DNA of 64,000 nucleotides from DTU024 sp964345895 (GTDB lineage Bacteria; Bacillota; Clostridia; Christensenellales; Aristaeellaceae): contig CAYFSQ010000001.1 in the NCBI GenBank assembly GCA_964345895.1, positions 1 to 64,000 of the forward strand, written 5' to 3'. Below the pieces are notes generated by a model, which saw only the letters and a program-made list of their open reading frames with translations, did not search any database and had not been told where the DNA came from. Below, in pieces: positions 31,058-39,805 of the stretch (position 1 is its first letter; each line of letters starts with the position of its first letter). The translations under genes and the position numbers were made by a program.

Positions 31058-32425
31058 TTATGCTCCAGCCAGCTTTACGATGGCATAGGCGAATATCTTC
31101 ATACTTTTATAGAGGGAATCCAGCAGCACATGCTCGTCCGCCTGGTGGGCAACCTCAGGGTCCCCGGGGAAGGAAGTACCAAAGGCGACGCCTTCCTCCA
31201 GCATCTTCGCGTAGGTACCGCCGCCGATGGCCAGGGCTTTCTTTTCAAGGCCCGTTACCTCGTGGTAGGCATCCAGCAGGGACTGTACCAGCTCGCTGTT
31301 TTCCGGTACATGGTGGGGGGCTTTGTCGATGGTCTGAATAATGTCCACACCGGGCAGGTGCTGCTTGATCATCTGCACCAGGTATACCCTGTCCGTCAGG
31401 ATGGGGCAACGCATGTCCAGCGTAGCGTACAGGCTGTCTTCATCCACCCGGATAATGCCCAGGTTGCATGTCAGCTTGCCTGAAAGCTTGTCCTCAACCA
31501 TGGCGCCGATTCCCTCACCCCAGTAGGTGGTGCCGATGGTGTCTGCCAGCAGCTTGATGGGGCCTTCAGCGCCCAGATCCCGCAGGGTAATCAGCAGCTG
31601 ACCAATGGCATTGCGCCCGCCCTGGGGATAGGCAGCGTGGCCGGGAATGCCCTCGGCGGTAATCTGCATGCCGCCTTCGGTTTTTTCGGCCTTCACGGGC
31701 CAACCATACTTCTTGCTGATGGCATCCGTTTTGGCAATCAGCTCTTCTCCGCCTTTTACCAAGGCGCTGGCGTTGCCCGGGATGACGTTCATCCTCTCGC
31801 CCGTTGCCCAGCGGATCACCTGCAAGCCTTCCTTGCTGGGCACAGCGTGGAGCTGCAGGCCCACCATGCCCTTTTCAATGTTGATGACGGGGTAGTCGGC
31901 ATCGGGGCTAAAGCCCATGCGGGGCATGGTTTCCTTCTGCTTGTAATAGAGCATGCATTCCATGCCGCTCTCTTCGTCGCAGCCCAGTATCAACCGCACC
32001 TTGCGCTTGAGGGGAATGCCCGCCTTCTTCACCGCCAGCATGGCGTAAAGGGCAGCTACTGCCGGGCCTTTGTCATCGCTGGTGCCCCGGCCATACATCC
32101 GGCCATCCACAATCTCTGCGCCCAGGGGGTCCTTTGTCCACCCATCCCCCAGGGGCACCAGGTCCAGGTGGGCCAGAATGCCCAGGGCATCCTCATCCGC
32201 ACCTTCGCCCATTTCGGCATGGCCGGCGTAGCCGTCCACATCCTTGGTGGTAAAGCCCATTTTTTTACTGTCTTCCAAGGCTTTGTCCAGCATGATACGC
32301 AATTCCTTGCCAAAGGGGGCGCCGGGGGCGGCGTCATCCCGTATGCTGGGAATGGCTATCCATTCCGTCAGCGTTTGAACCATGGGGGCTTTTAATTCAT
32401 CCAGTATGCGTTTTAACTGATCCAT
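31058..32425 (-). CDS. pepV: Dipeptidase PepV (M20 family)
   Basis: 455 residues, a cytoplasmic two-zinc dipeptidase. Zinc ligands and active-site residues are in LGILAHLDLVPLGDGW (His, Asp), GRGTSDDKGPAVA (Asp), LGCDEESGMECM (Glu), FSPDADYPVINIEKG (Asp) and the late GTSFPGDPEVAHQADEHV (His). It probably frees amino acids from imported dipeptides. I choose the ATG at 32425, with GGAAGGAG upstream, not a start 45 bases earlier inside the previous gene. It begins 1 base after the malY stop, so the two are coupled. Confidence 0.92.
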   Translation of the reverse strand: MDQLKRILDELKAPMVQTLTEWIAIPSIRDDAAPGAPFGKELRIMLDKALEDSKKMGFTTKDVDGYAGHAEMGEGADEDALGILAHLDLVPLGDGWTKDPLGAEIVDGRMYGRGTSDDKGPAVAALYAMLAVKKAGIPLKRKVRLILGCDEESGMECMLYYKQKETMPRMGFSPDADYPVINIEKGMVGLQLHAVPSKEGLQVIRWATGERMNVIPGNASALVKGGEELIAKTDAISKKYGWPVKAEKTEGGMQITAEGIPGHAAYPQGGRNAIGQLLITLRDLGAEGPIKLLADTIGTTYWGEGIGAMVEDKLSGKLTCNLGIIRVDEDSLYATLDMRCPILTDRVYLVQMIKQHLPGVDIIQTIDKAPHHVPENSELVQSLLDAYHEVTGLEKKALAIGGGTYAKMLEEGVAFGTSFPGDPEVAHQADEHVLLDSLYKSMKIFAYAIVKLAGA

Positions 32426-32426
32426 C

Positions 32427-33608
32427 TTATTCTCCTTCCTTGTCCAGCACGGCCTTGGCGAAACGCTCAAGGCCTTCGATTAATTGGGCGCGGGGGCAGC
32501 CGAAGTTGATGCGCATGAAGCCCTGCCCCGCTTCTTTACCAAAGAAAGTGCCCGTGGTCAGCGCAACCTTGTGGGCATAACAGCGTTTTTCCAGGTCTTC
32601 ATTGTTCTTTTCATAGGCGGATACATCCACCCATGCCAAAAAGGTGGCGTCGATGGGGGTAACATGGGCCTTGGGCAACAGCTTGTTCAAGGTATCTACA
32701 ACTACCTGGCGGTTGTCGGATAAATAGTCCATTAGGCCATCCAGCCACGCATCTCCATGGGCATAGGCGGCCTCGGTGCCTGTTAAAGCAAACACATTGC
32801 CGCTTTCCACGCCATTGGCTGCCATGTGTTGCCTGAGCTTTTGCAATGTTTCCTCATCTCGGCAGAACAGGTATGCCTGCTTCAGCCCTGCGATGTTGAA
32901 GGTTTTGCTGGCAGCCGTCATGCAGATGGTGGTAGCAGGGATGCCTTCCACCGCTAAAATGCTGGTAAAGCGCTGGGGCTTGTACACAAAGTCGCAGTGG
33001 ATTTCGTCCACAGCCAGGTATGCGCCGTACTGGGTGCACAGGTCGCTGATACGCTTCAGCTCTTCCTTGGACCACAGGCGGGAAACGGGGTTGTGGGGGC
33101 TGCACACCATCACCAGCTTGATGCCCTGGCGCAGTTCCTCCTCAACCTTTGTAAAGTTGATATGATAGCGATGGGCATCATCCTGCTGTAAAGGCACCTC
33201 AACCAATGTACGCCCGCTGTCGTTGACAGCGAAAAAGAAAGGCCCGTACACCGGCGGCATAATCAGCACCCTGTCCTCAGGCGCGGTCAGCGCCATCACA
33301 GATGCCCGCAGACCTGAAACCACCGAGGGCATCATCAGCATTTCGCTGCGCTTGATGGTTACCCCGTGGCGGCGCTGCCAAAAATGGATCACGGCGTTAT
33401 CGCTTGCTTCGCTTACCATGGGGTAGCCATACACGGGGTGCTGCGCCCGCTCAGATAAAGCCTTGGTAATGGCGGGGGCACAGGCAAAGTCCATATCCGC
33501 CACCCACAGGGGAATGCCCCCTTCGGGCAGCATCTCCCGGCTATCCCACTTGGCACAGTCAGTGCCCACGCGGTTTAAGGGCTGCTCAAAAAAGTCCTTG
33601 TCAAACAT
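32427..33608 (-). CDS. PLP-dependent C-S lyase/aminotransferase, MalY/PatB family
   Basis: 393 residues of the class I/II aminotransferase fold. It begins with FDKDFFEQPLNRVGTDCAKW, contains LPLWVADMDF-like text (IPLWVADMDFACAPAI), VCSPHNPVSRLWS, and the PLP lysine in MTAASKTFNIAGLKQAY. MalY/PatB proteins split cystathionine or cysteine conjugates to give homocysteine or thiols, so this is a candidate cystathionine beta-lyase in methionine synthesis. No other methionine gene is adjacent, though metN with its leader is at the end of the window. It is followed directly by pepV. Confidence 0.88.
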   Translation of the reverse strand: MFDKDFFEQPLNRVGTDCAKWDSREMLPEGGIPLWVADMDFACAPAITKALSERAQHPVYGYPMVSEASDNAVIHFWQRRHGVTIKRSEMLMMPSVVSGLRASVMALTAPEDRVLIMPPVYGPFFFAVNDSGRTLVEVPLQQDDAHRYHINFTKVEEELRQGIKLVMVCSPHNPVSRLWSKEELKRISDLCTQYGAYLAVDEIHCDFVYKPQRFTSILAVEGIPATTICMTAASKTFNIAGLKQAYLFCRDEETLQKLRQHMAANGVESGNVFALTGTEAAYAHGDAWLDGLMDYLSDNRQVVVDTLNKLLPKAHVTPIDATFLAWVDVSAYEKNNEDLEKRCYAHKVALTTGTFFGKEAGQGFMRINFGCPRAQLIEGLERFAKAVLDKEGE

Positions 33609-33611
33609 CCT

Positions 33612-34208
33612 CTATCTTCCTTTCCTACATAAAAATACCCGATAGCCAGCGCTGCGCTGGCCAATAGAAACCGATGAAAACAGGGTCTGCAAATGCTTCT
33701 GGGCGCTGTCTGCCCCCTGCTGTTTGCGGATAACCACATACAGGGTGCCATCTTTCTTCAGGTGCTGCGCACATTCCTCAAACAAACGGTAGATGACTTG
33801 CTTGCCGGCCCGAATGGGGGGGTTGAGCAAGATGTGGTCAAACTCTCCGTCGATGTTTTCAAACCCATCGCTTTGGATGATTTCTGCCCGTACCCCGTGG
33901 GCCTGGGCGTTGCGGGCGGCCAGTTCCACAGCCCGGCTATTGACATCTGACATGGTGACCAACAGGGCAGGGTGCGTTTTGCCCAGGATGGTACCAACTG
34001 CCCCCCAACCGCAGCCAATATCCAGCAGAGTCCCCTCCATGGTCTTTGGTGTAGCGCTCAGCAGCGTCAGGGTGCCCTTGTCCATTTCGCCTCGGGAAAA
34101 CACACCGGCATCGGTCACAAAGCGGTATCGCTGCCCTTGGTAGGTGGTATCAAAGGTGATGGGGTTGCTGGCAACCTCAGGCTCGGGGGAAAAGTAATGG
34201 TTACTCAA
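33612..34208 (-). CDS. RsmC-like class I SAM-dependent methyltransferase
   Basis: 198 residues, one methyltransferase domain. The SAM site is LLDIGCGWGAVG, and the catalytic NPP motif is in HILLNPPIRAGKQV, typical of the MTS/RsmC group that methylates guanine in 16S rRNA (RsmC: G1207). The N-terminal half domain of E. coli RsmC is absent, as usual in Firmicutes. The start is TTG at 34208, with AAGGAGG 9 bases upstream, inside the end of the pseudouridine synthase gene. Two rRNA-modifying genes are thus coupled. Confidence 0.85.
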   Translation of the reverse strand: MSNHYFSPEPEVASNPITFDTTYQGQRYRFVTDAGVFSRGEMDKGTLTLLSATPKTMEGTLLDIGCGWGAVGTILGKTHPALLVTMSDVNSRAVELAARNAQAHGVRAEIIQSDGFENIDGEFDHILLNPPIRAGKQVIYRLFEECAQHLKKDGTLYVVIRKQQGADSAQKHLQTLFSSVSIGQRSAGYRVFLCRKGR

Positions 34209-34920
34209 TGCCGGCAGCCTCCTTCAGGGCGGTTAATTCATGTTCTGTTAAAAGCCTGTACTGGCCGGGCTCAAGGCTCTCGTCCAGCGAAAGAGGGCCA
34301 AAGGACAGCCGCTTAAGGGCCGTTACCTCGTGGCCGCAGGCCAGGAACATACGCTTCACCTGGTGGTACTTGCCCTCGCACACCGTAACCAGCGCCTTGC
34401 TTTGGTTTCCGTCTGCCGTTAGGATGCGCAGTGTGGCGGGCAGGGCAGTAAAGTCCTTCAGCTGGATGCCCTCCTGAAACTGGCGGACGGCATTGTCCGT
34501 CAACTTGCCTTTTACCACGGCCTCATACACCTTATCCACTTCCCGTTTGGGGGACAGCAGCTTGTGGGCTAAGGTGCCGTCGGTGGTAAAGAGCAGCAGC
34601 CCCTGGGTATCCTTGTCCAACCTGCCCACAGGCATGCAGCCTAAAGACAGGTACTTTGGGGGCAGCAAGTCCATCACGGTTTTTTGCCGGTGGTCGTTGG
34701 CGGCGGTCAGGATGCCCATGGGTTTGTTCATCATCAGGTGGTAGGTCAATTGGGTATCGATCACCGCGCCATCCAGGGTAATCAGGCTGTCCAGGCTGAT
34801 CTGGGCGGCGGCACTTGTGACGGCATGCCCATCCACATGGATGCGTCCTTTGCGGGCTATGGCCTGGGCCTGGCTGCGGGTGGCAAGGGACAAAAGGGAG
34901 AGGAGCCGATCCAGGCGCAT
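34201..34920 (-). CDS. rRNA pseudouridine synthase, RsuA/RluB family
   Basis: 239 residues. An N-terminal S4 domain (MRLDRLLSLLSLATRSQAQ) is followed by a pseudouridine synthase domain with PVGRLDKDTQGLLLFT, which holds the catalytic aspartate, and EGKYHQVKRMFLACGHEVTALKR. It is closest in layout to RsuA, which modifies U516 of 16S rRNA, but the target cannot be fixed from sequence alone. The ATG at 34920 is 1 base after the previous stop; an in-frame ATG at 34932 is possible. Confidence 0.88.
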   Translation of the reverse strand: MRLDRLLSLLSLATRSQAQAIARKGRIHVDGHAVTSAAAQISLDSLITLDGAVIDTQLTYHLMMNKPMGILTAANDHRQKTVMDLLPPKYLSLGCMPVGRLDKDTQGLLLFTTDGTLAHKLLSPKREVDKVYEAVVKGKLTDNAVRQFQEGIQLKDFTALPATLRILTADGNQSKALVTVCEGKYHQVKRMFLACGHEVTALKRLSFGPLSLDESLEPGQYRLLTEHELTALKEAAGIE

Positions 34921-34921
34921 T

Positions 34922-35803
34922 TTACCTGCCATGGTTGTCCAAAAGAGCAGCTGCCAAGGCAGCCTTGCGGTACTGCACAAAGGGCAGGTACAGCACGGCC
35001 AGCGCCACAGCTATCTGGGTAAAAGCATTGCTGGAGAAAGCCATTTTGTTAACGGTATCCAGCCCCTTTAACAGGTCCGCTGTCATGCTGCCTGTCATCT
35101 TGGGGGCCATGTCCATGTAGAGGATCATCAGTACTGCCAGGACAGCGGGCAGGCAAACGATGAAGTTCTTCAAGGTTGTTTTTGCCAAGGAGCCGCTGCT
35201 AACCTGCATCCACTGCCTGTTGGTTTTAAAAGGCTTGTCCGCCAGCAGTTCCTGGGGCAGGTATTCCAGTGCCAGATGCCTGCGCCAACCGGCATAGGCC
35301 AGCACCAGGCTCAACAGGAAAAGACCCATCAGCATCAACGTGCCGTGGAGGTAGGTGCCGCCTACCAAGGAAGCTAAGAAGCGAATGACCTTCACCAGTT
35401 GGGTGGCATCCGCTATGTTCCACAGGTAGTAAAGCCCCGCTGTGCAAACAAAGGCGGGCAGCAGCCAGAAAAATGCCCGGCCAAAGCGGGACAGGGCTAC
35501 CTTCAGCCACAGGCTGTACCTGCCTTTCTGAGGCTCCTGGCCCATGGCATAGCGCATCAAACGCCCCCGGGAATAGAAGCGGAAGGGCAATACCAGCACC
35601 AGGTACAACAGGACGGAACACACTGGGAAAATGACAACGCCCATGCCAAAGGGAGGCTTAAACGCCTCGCCCAGATACCCCAGAATGATGGGGGCAAGGG
35701 CAACCAGGCGCAGCGCAAGCTGCATAAAAAGGGTTTTTACCAATTCCGGTCTGTGGTTCTTTATTGTTTGTCCCGCGGCTTTGTGGGGTGAAGATACATT
35801 CAA
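34922..35803 (-). CDS. Membrane protein of unknown function
   Basis: 293 residues with about six hydrophobic helices. I do not recognise the family. Between helices there are basic stretches such as RFYSRGRLMRYA and AYAGWRRHLALEYLPQELL. The frame is open to 35845, but I choose the TTG at 35803 because AGGAGG lies 8 bases before it and the likely promoter overlaps the upstream codons. It is first in a seven-gene reverse operon that continues with rRNA modification, amino acid and sugar genes. The layout of paired helices is loosely like DUF975-type membrane proteins; this is a weak impression only. Confidence 0.6.
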   Translation of the reverse strand: MNVSSPHKAAGQTIKNHRPELVKTLFMQLALRLVALAPIILGYLGEAFKPPFGMGVVIFPVCSVLLYLVLVLPFRFYSRGRLMRYAMGQEPQKGRYSLWLKVALSRFGRAFFWLLPAFVCTAGLYYLWNIADATQLVKVIRFLASLVGGTYLHGTLMLMGLFLLSLVLAYAGWRRHLALEYLPQELLADKPFKTNRQWMQVSSGSLAKTTLKNFIVCLPAVLAVLMILYMDMAPKMTGSMTADLLKGLDTVNKMAFSSNAFTQIAVALAVLYLPFVQYRKAALAAALLDNHGR

Positions 35804-35833
35804 AGGAAAATCCTCCTCAAGTTCAATGGGTAA

Positions 35834-35862
35834 ATTATAAAACAATACCCCCGCTAAAGCAA
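35834..35862 (-). promoter_or_regulatory. Promoter embedded in a terminator
   Basis: Minus strand TTGCTT (35862-35857), 17 bases, TATAAT (35839-35834). The -35 lies in the loop of the terminator hairpin at 35848-35870. It would drive the seven-gene operon that starts at 35803. Confidence 0.6.
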
Positions 35863-35870
35863 GGCGGGGG
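35848..35870 (-). terminator. Terminator after the uvrA-zinc ribbon pair
   Basis: CCCCCGC and GCGGGGG form a 7-bp stem with a 9-base loop. On the minus strand the T-rich TATTGTTTTAT follows. It overlaps the next operon's promoter. Confidence 0.6.
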
Positions 35871-35878
35871 CAAAGAAG

Positions 35879-36097
35879 TTACAGCAAGAAAAGGTTGTCT
35901 GCTTTGGTTTCCTCTTCCTGCGACACGGGGGGAAGAAGCGTTCCCTCCCTCAGGCGGGCAATGTCCTCCCTTGTCAGCACCCTGCCTGCGCCCATGCAGG
36001 CATCACAGGTGTGGCCGCAATGGGGGCATTGACAGCGTACCTCGCCCCCTTCCGTCTGGATCATATAATCCCCGCAGTTGGGGCAGCCGCAGCGCAT
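35879..36097 (-). CDS. Small zinc-ribbon protein coupled to uvrA
   Basis: 72 residues. The first half has many cysteines in pairs: CPNCGD, CQCPHCG and CDACMGAG, suggesting one or two zinc ribbons, with CDACMGAGRV resembling a DnaJ-type zinc-finger repeat. The second half is acidic (SQEEETKADN). The ATG overlaps the uvrA stop (TAATG), so it is made with UvrA. I do not know a named family. A role linked to DNA repair is suggested only by position. Confidence 0.68.
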   Translation of the reverse strand: MRCGCPNCGDYMIQTEGGEVRCQCPHCGHTCDACMGAGRVLTREDIARLREGTLLPPVSQEEETKADNLFLL

Positions 36098-38955
36098 TAT
36101 TTTTTCCCTTTCTTTGGCTTGTCAGTTGCAGGTACAATCCCCGCCTTCAACAGGTACTGTCCGGTATAACTGTCCTTCTTGGCGGCAATGTCCTCCGGGG
36201 TGCCCTGGACGACAATATGCCCGCCTTCGTCGCCCCCTTCAGGGCCCAGGTCGATAATATAGTCTGACGTTTTCAGCACATCCAGATTATGCTCCACCAC
36301 CAGCACCGTATTGCCCGACTTTGTCAGCCGCTGCAACACGTGAATGAGCCTGGATACATCATCAATGTGCAGCCCGGTGGTGGGCTCATCCAGCAGGATG
36401 ATGGTCTTTCCTGTGGCCCTGCGGCTTAGCTCCGTCGCCAGCTTCACCCGCTGGGCTTCGCCTCCTGACAGGGTGGTGCTGCTTTGCCCCAGGCGGATAT
36501 ACCCCAGCCCCACATCGTACAGGGTGTTCAGCTTGTTCATAATTTGCGGGTGGTTTTCAAACAGCCGCATGGCTTCTTCCACCGTCATATCCAGCACATC
36601 CGAAATATTCTGGCCTTTGTACTTGATGTCCAGCGTCTCCCGGTTATACCGCTTGCCCTTGCAAACCTCGCAGGGCACATAGATATCCGCCATGAAGTGC
36701 ATTTCAATCTTCAGCAAGCCATCCCCGCTGCAAGCTTCGCACCGGCCGCCCTTGACGTTAAAGGAGAAGCGTCCCGCGTCGTAACCCCGGGCCTTTGCCT
36801 CGTTCAACTGGGCAAATACCTTGCGGATCAAATCAAACAAGCCGGTATAGGTGGCTGGGTTGCTGCGGGGGGTACGGCCGATGGGGGATTGATCAATGTT
36901 GATGATTTTATCCAACTGCTCCAGGCCTTCAATGGCCTCATGTTTGCCGGGGTAGCTCTTGGCACGGTTCAAATCCCTTGCCAGAGCCTTGTAGAGAATT
37001 TCGTTCACCAAGCTGCTTTTTCCACTGCCCGAAACCCCAGACACGCTGCAGAACACCCCCAAGGGAAACTTGACGTCGATGTTCTTCAGGTTATTTTCCT
37101 TTGCCCCTTTTATCGTCAGCCAGCCGGTGGGCTTGCGCCTTTTGGCGGGGGTGGGAATGCTCTTTTTACCGCTTAGGTATTCGCCGGTTACCGAGCGGGG
37201 CGCTGCCATCAAATCAGTGGTTTGGCCTACAGCCACCACTTCGCCGCCATTCTCCCCGGCGCCGGGGCCAATGTCCACAATGTAATCGGCAGCGCGCAGC
37301 GTATCCTCGTCATGCTCTACTACAATCAAGGTGTTACCCTGGTCCCGCAGTTTTTTCAGCGTTTCCAGCAGCCGGGCGTTGTCCCTCTGGTGCAGGCCAA
37401 TGCTGGGTTCATCCAGGATGTACAACACCCCCATCAGGCTAGAGCCAATCTGGGTTGCCAAGCGGATGCGCTGGGCTTCGCCCCCGGATAGGGTAGCGGC
37501 TGTGCGGGACAGCGTCAGGTATTCCAGCCCCACATTGCACAGGAACCCTAAACGAGAGCTGATTTCTTTGATAATCTGCTCAGCAATCATCCGCTGGGTG
37601 GGGGAGAGGCTCAGGCTGCTGAGGAAGTCCCTGGCCTTTACCATGTTCATGTCGCTCAGCTCTGCAATGTTCTGTCCGCCCACCGTAACTGCCAGGGATT
37701 CTGGCTTCAGGCGTTTGCCGCCGCAGGCGGTACAGTCCTGCTCGCTCATGTATTCTTCGTACATGGCCTTCATGCCCTCGCTGCTGGTTTCGGCATACCG
37801 CCGCAGGGTGGAGGGGATGATGCCTTCATAGGCCACCTTGTATACGCCCGAGCCGGAAAGGGATTCAAACTTCACGGGGATTTTAACGCCCTTGGTGCCA
37901 TACAGCAGAATGTTCATCACCTTTTCCGGCAATTCGCCCACCGGGGTGTCCATGCTGAAGTGATAATATTCCGCCAGCCCCATAAACAGCATATGGCTGG
38001 TGGAGCGGGCGTTGCCAGCGCTGTTCCAGCCCATGGCATTGATGGCCCCCTGGTTAAGAGACTTGGTTTTATCAGGAAATACCAGCTCCGGCGATACCGT
38101 CATAAATCGGCCCAAGCCCGAACAGGTGGGGCAGGCGCCGTAGGGATTGTTGAAGGAAAACATACGGGGTGTCAGCTCTTCCAGGTTGATACCGCATTCT
38201 GCGCAGGCATAGTTCTGGGAGAACATCATATCCTCGCCGCCTACCACCTGGACATTGACCAGCCCGCCGGACTGCTTGAGCACCGTTTCGATGGAGCCGC
38301 TTAGCCGGCTTTCCAACCCCGGCCGGATGGACACCCTGTCCACCACAATTTCGATGGTATGTTTTTTCTGTTTATCAAGGCTGGGTGGTTCGTCCAACTC
38401 AAAAATTTCGCCGTCTATGCGGGCGCGGACAAAACCATTCTTGCGGGCATCCTCCATCAGCTTGACGTGCTCGCCCTTGCGCCCTCTGACGATGGGGGCC
38501 ATCAGCAAAAGCCGTGTGCCTTCAGGCAATGCCATCAGCGCGTCCACCATCTGATCCACCGTTTGCTGGTGGATTTCCTTGCCGCACTTCGGGCAATGGG
38601 GGATGCCCACCCGGGCATACAAAAGCCGTAAATAGTCGTGTATCTCTGTCACCGTGCCCACGGTGGAACGGGGGTTATGCACCGTGGTCTTCTGGTCGAT
38701 GGAGATGGCGGGGGAGAGGCCTTCGATGCTGTCCACATCAGGCTTTTCCATCTGCCCCAAAAATTGCCGGGCATACGAAGACATGCTTTCCACATACCGT
38801 CGCTGGCCTTCTGCGTAGAGGGTATCAAAGGCCAGGGAAGATTTGCCCGAACCGGACAGCCCCGTCAGCACCACCAATTGGTTACGGGGGATGTTTACGT
38901 CGACATTTTTTAAGTTATGGACGCGTGCGCCCTTAATGATGATTGAATCCTGCAT
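36097..38955 (-). CDS. uvrA: Excinuclease ABC subunit A
   Basis: 952 residues, full length. UvrA is the damage-recognition ATPase of nucleotide excision repair, working with UvrB. Visible are the first Walker A GLSGSGKSSLAF, CPKCGKEIHQQ, the zinc motif CTACGGKRLKPE, the signature LSGGEAQRIRLA, Walker B LYILDEPSIGLHQRD, and the second set GVSGSGKSSLVNEIL, CEACSGDGLLKIEMHFM with CEVCKGKRYN, LSGGEAQRVKLA and LDEPTTGLH. AAGGAG precedes the ATG. A LexA-like box lies within its promoter. uvrB and uvrC are not in the window. Confidence 0.97.
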   Translation of the reverse strand: MQDSIIIKGARVHNLKNVDVNIPRNQLVVLTGLSGSGKSSLAFDTLYAEGQRRYVESMSSYARQFLGQMEKPDVDSIEGLSPAISIDQKTTVHNPRSTVGTVTEIHDYLRLLYARVGIPHCPKCGKEIHQQTVDQMVDALMALPEGTRLLLMAPIVRGRKGEHVKLMEDARKNGFVRARIDGEIFELDEPPSLDKQKKHTIEIVVDRVSIRPGLESRLSGSIETVLKQSGGLVNVQVVGGEDMMFSQNYACAECGINLEELTPRMFSFNNPYGACPTCSGLGRFMTVSPELVFPDKTKSLNQGAINAMGWNSAGNARSTSHMLFMGLAEYYHFSMDTPVGELPEKVMNILLYGTKGVKIPVKFESLSGSGVYKVAYEGIIPSTLRRYAETSSEGMKAMYEEYMSEQDCTACGGKRLKPESLAVTVGGQNIAELSDMNMVKARDFLSSLSLSPTQRMIAEQIIKEISSRLGFLCNVGLEYLTLSRTAATLSGGEAQRIRLATQIGSSLMGVLYILDEPSIGLHQRDNARLLETLKKLRDQGNTLIVVEHDEDTLRAADYIVDIGPGAGENGGEVVAVGQTTDLMAAPRSVTGEYLSGKKSIPTPAKRRKPTGWLTIKGAKENNLKNIDVKFPLGVFCSVSGVSGSGKSSLVNEILYKALARDLNRAKSYPGKHEAIEGLEQLDKIINIDQSPIGRTPRSNPATYTGLFDLIRKVFAQLNEAKARGYDAGRFSFNVKGGRCEACSGDGLLKIEMHFMADIYVPCEVCKGKRYNRETLDIKYKGQNISDVLDMTVEEAMRLFENHPQIMNKLNTLYDVGLGYIRLGQSSTTLSGGEAQRVKLATELSRRATGKTIILLDEPTTGLHIDDVSRLIHVLQRLTKSGNTVLVVEHNLDVLKTSDYIIDLGPEGGDEGGHIVVQGTPEDIAAKKDSYTGQYLLKAGIVPATDKPKKGKK

Positions 38956-38984
38956 ACATGCTCCTTAGAGTTTTTACCTTGGGA

Positions 38985-39013
38985 ATTATAGCACGTATGT
39001 TCCCCTGTTTCAA
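38985..39013 (-). promoter_or_regulatory. uvrA promoter with LexA-like box
   Basis: Minus strand TTGAAA (39013-39008), 17 bases, TATAAT (38990-38985). GGAACATACGTGCT (39003-38990) in the spacer matches 11 of 14 positions of the Gram-positive LexA (DinR) consensus CGAACRNRYGTTYC, so SOS control is likely. Confidence 0.6.
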
Positions 39014-39030
39014 GGCGTGATGGGGATAGG

Positions 39031-39060
39031 AAAAGGGCTGCAGCCAGTGGTGCAGCCCTT
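39031..39060 (-). terminator. Terminator of the V-ATPase operon
   Basis: AAGGGCTGCA and TGCAGCCCTT form a 10-bp stem with an 8-base loop; the minus strand continues with TTTT. It lies 110 bases after ntpD. Confidence 0.7.
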
Positions 39061-39118
39061 ATGTTTATTTGTGGTTAACAGGGTTTATGCGGTGTTTTTT
39101 CCTTTCGTCCAAGGCATG

Positions 39119-39161
39119 CCGGGCTTTGCCCGGACCCACCAAGGGGAATGATTCCCCTTGG
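39119..39161. repeat. Tandem double hairpin after ntpD
   Basis: CCGGGC-TTT-GCCCGG (39119-39133) and CCAAGGGGAA-TGA-TTCCCCTTGG (39139-39161) lie next to each other directly after the ntpD stop. Neither has a T run. The pair looks like a dispersed intergenic palindromic element or an mRNA-stabilising structure. It needs a genome search for copies. Confidence 0.55.
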
Positions 39162-39169
39162 AACCCGCA

Positions 39170-39805
39170 TCAGTCCCTGGCGGCGATGATTTCCTTAACC
39201 TTCATCAGGCGGATGATGGAGCTGCGCTCATTCTCGTCCAGCTTCATGGTGATGACCCGGATGGTTTCCTCAAACTGAGGAATCATCACATACTCCAGGG
39301 CGTTTACCCTGCGGCGGGTCTTTTCAATCTCATTGGCCAAGAGGGAACAGGTTTTTTCCAGCTCAGCTAAGCGGAACAGCTCTGGCAGCAGGGCAGCCAT
39401 TGTCTCAATGGCATCATCCAGTTCGGCTGAGGTTTCCGCATACCCATAGGGCTGGATGGCTTCCTTCAGGCTTTCTGCTTCCAGGTTGATTTCCGGCACC
39501 CTGACCGACAAAATGTTGCGGATGCCCATGGTCACCTTGGCACTGCGGGCGGGGTACATCAGCGCGCTTTCCAGGGTGGTGCCATCCATCACGGCCCTTG
39601 CCATGGCGAAGCGGCGCAAGGCCAGCTGCAGGTCTTTCTCCACCTTGACGCGCAATGTGGCGTTCTCCCGTATCAGCCCGATAAAACGGCGCACCAACTC
39701 GTCCCGCTTATCCTTGAGCAACTTGTGCCCGCGCTTGGCGGTCACCAAGCGGCGCTTGATGCGGGTGAGCTCCATCCGTGTGGGGTTGACGCGCAGGGTG
39801 GCCAT
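39170..39805 (-). CDS. ntpD: V-type ATPase subunit D
   Basis: 211 residues, nearly all helical. It begins LRVNPTRMELTRIKRRLVTAKRGHKLLKDKRDEL, the family signature of the central-stalk shaft that rotates inside the A3B3 head. The start overlaps the ntpB stop by one base (TAATG). It is the last gene of the operon, as in the E. hirae ntp cluster apart from the extra ntpHJ genes, which are absent here. Confidence 0.95.
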   Translation of the reverse strand: MATLRVNPTRMELTRIKRRLVTAKRGHKLLKDKRDELVRRFIGLIRENATLRVKVEKDLQLALRRFAMARAVMDGTTLESALMYPARSAKVTMGIRNILSVRVPEINLEAESLKEAIQPYGYAETSAELDDAIETMAALLPELFRLAELEKTCSLLANEIEKTRRRVNALEYVMIPQFEETIRVITMKLDENERSSIIRLMKVKEIIAARD

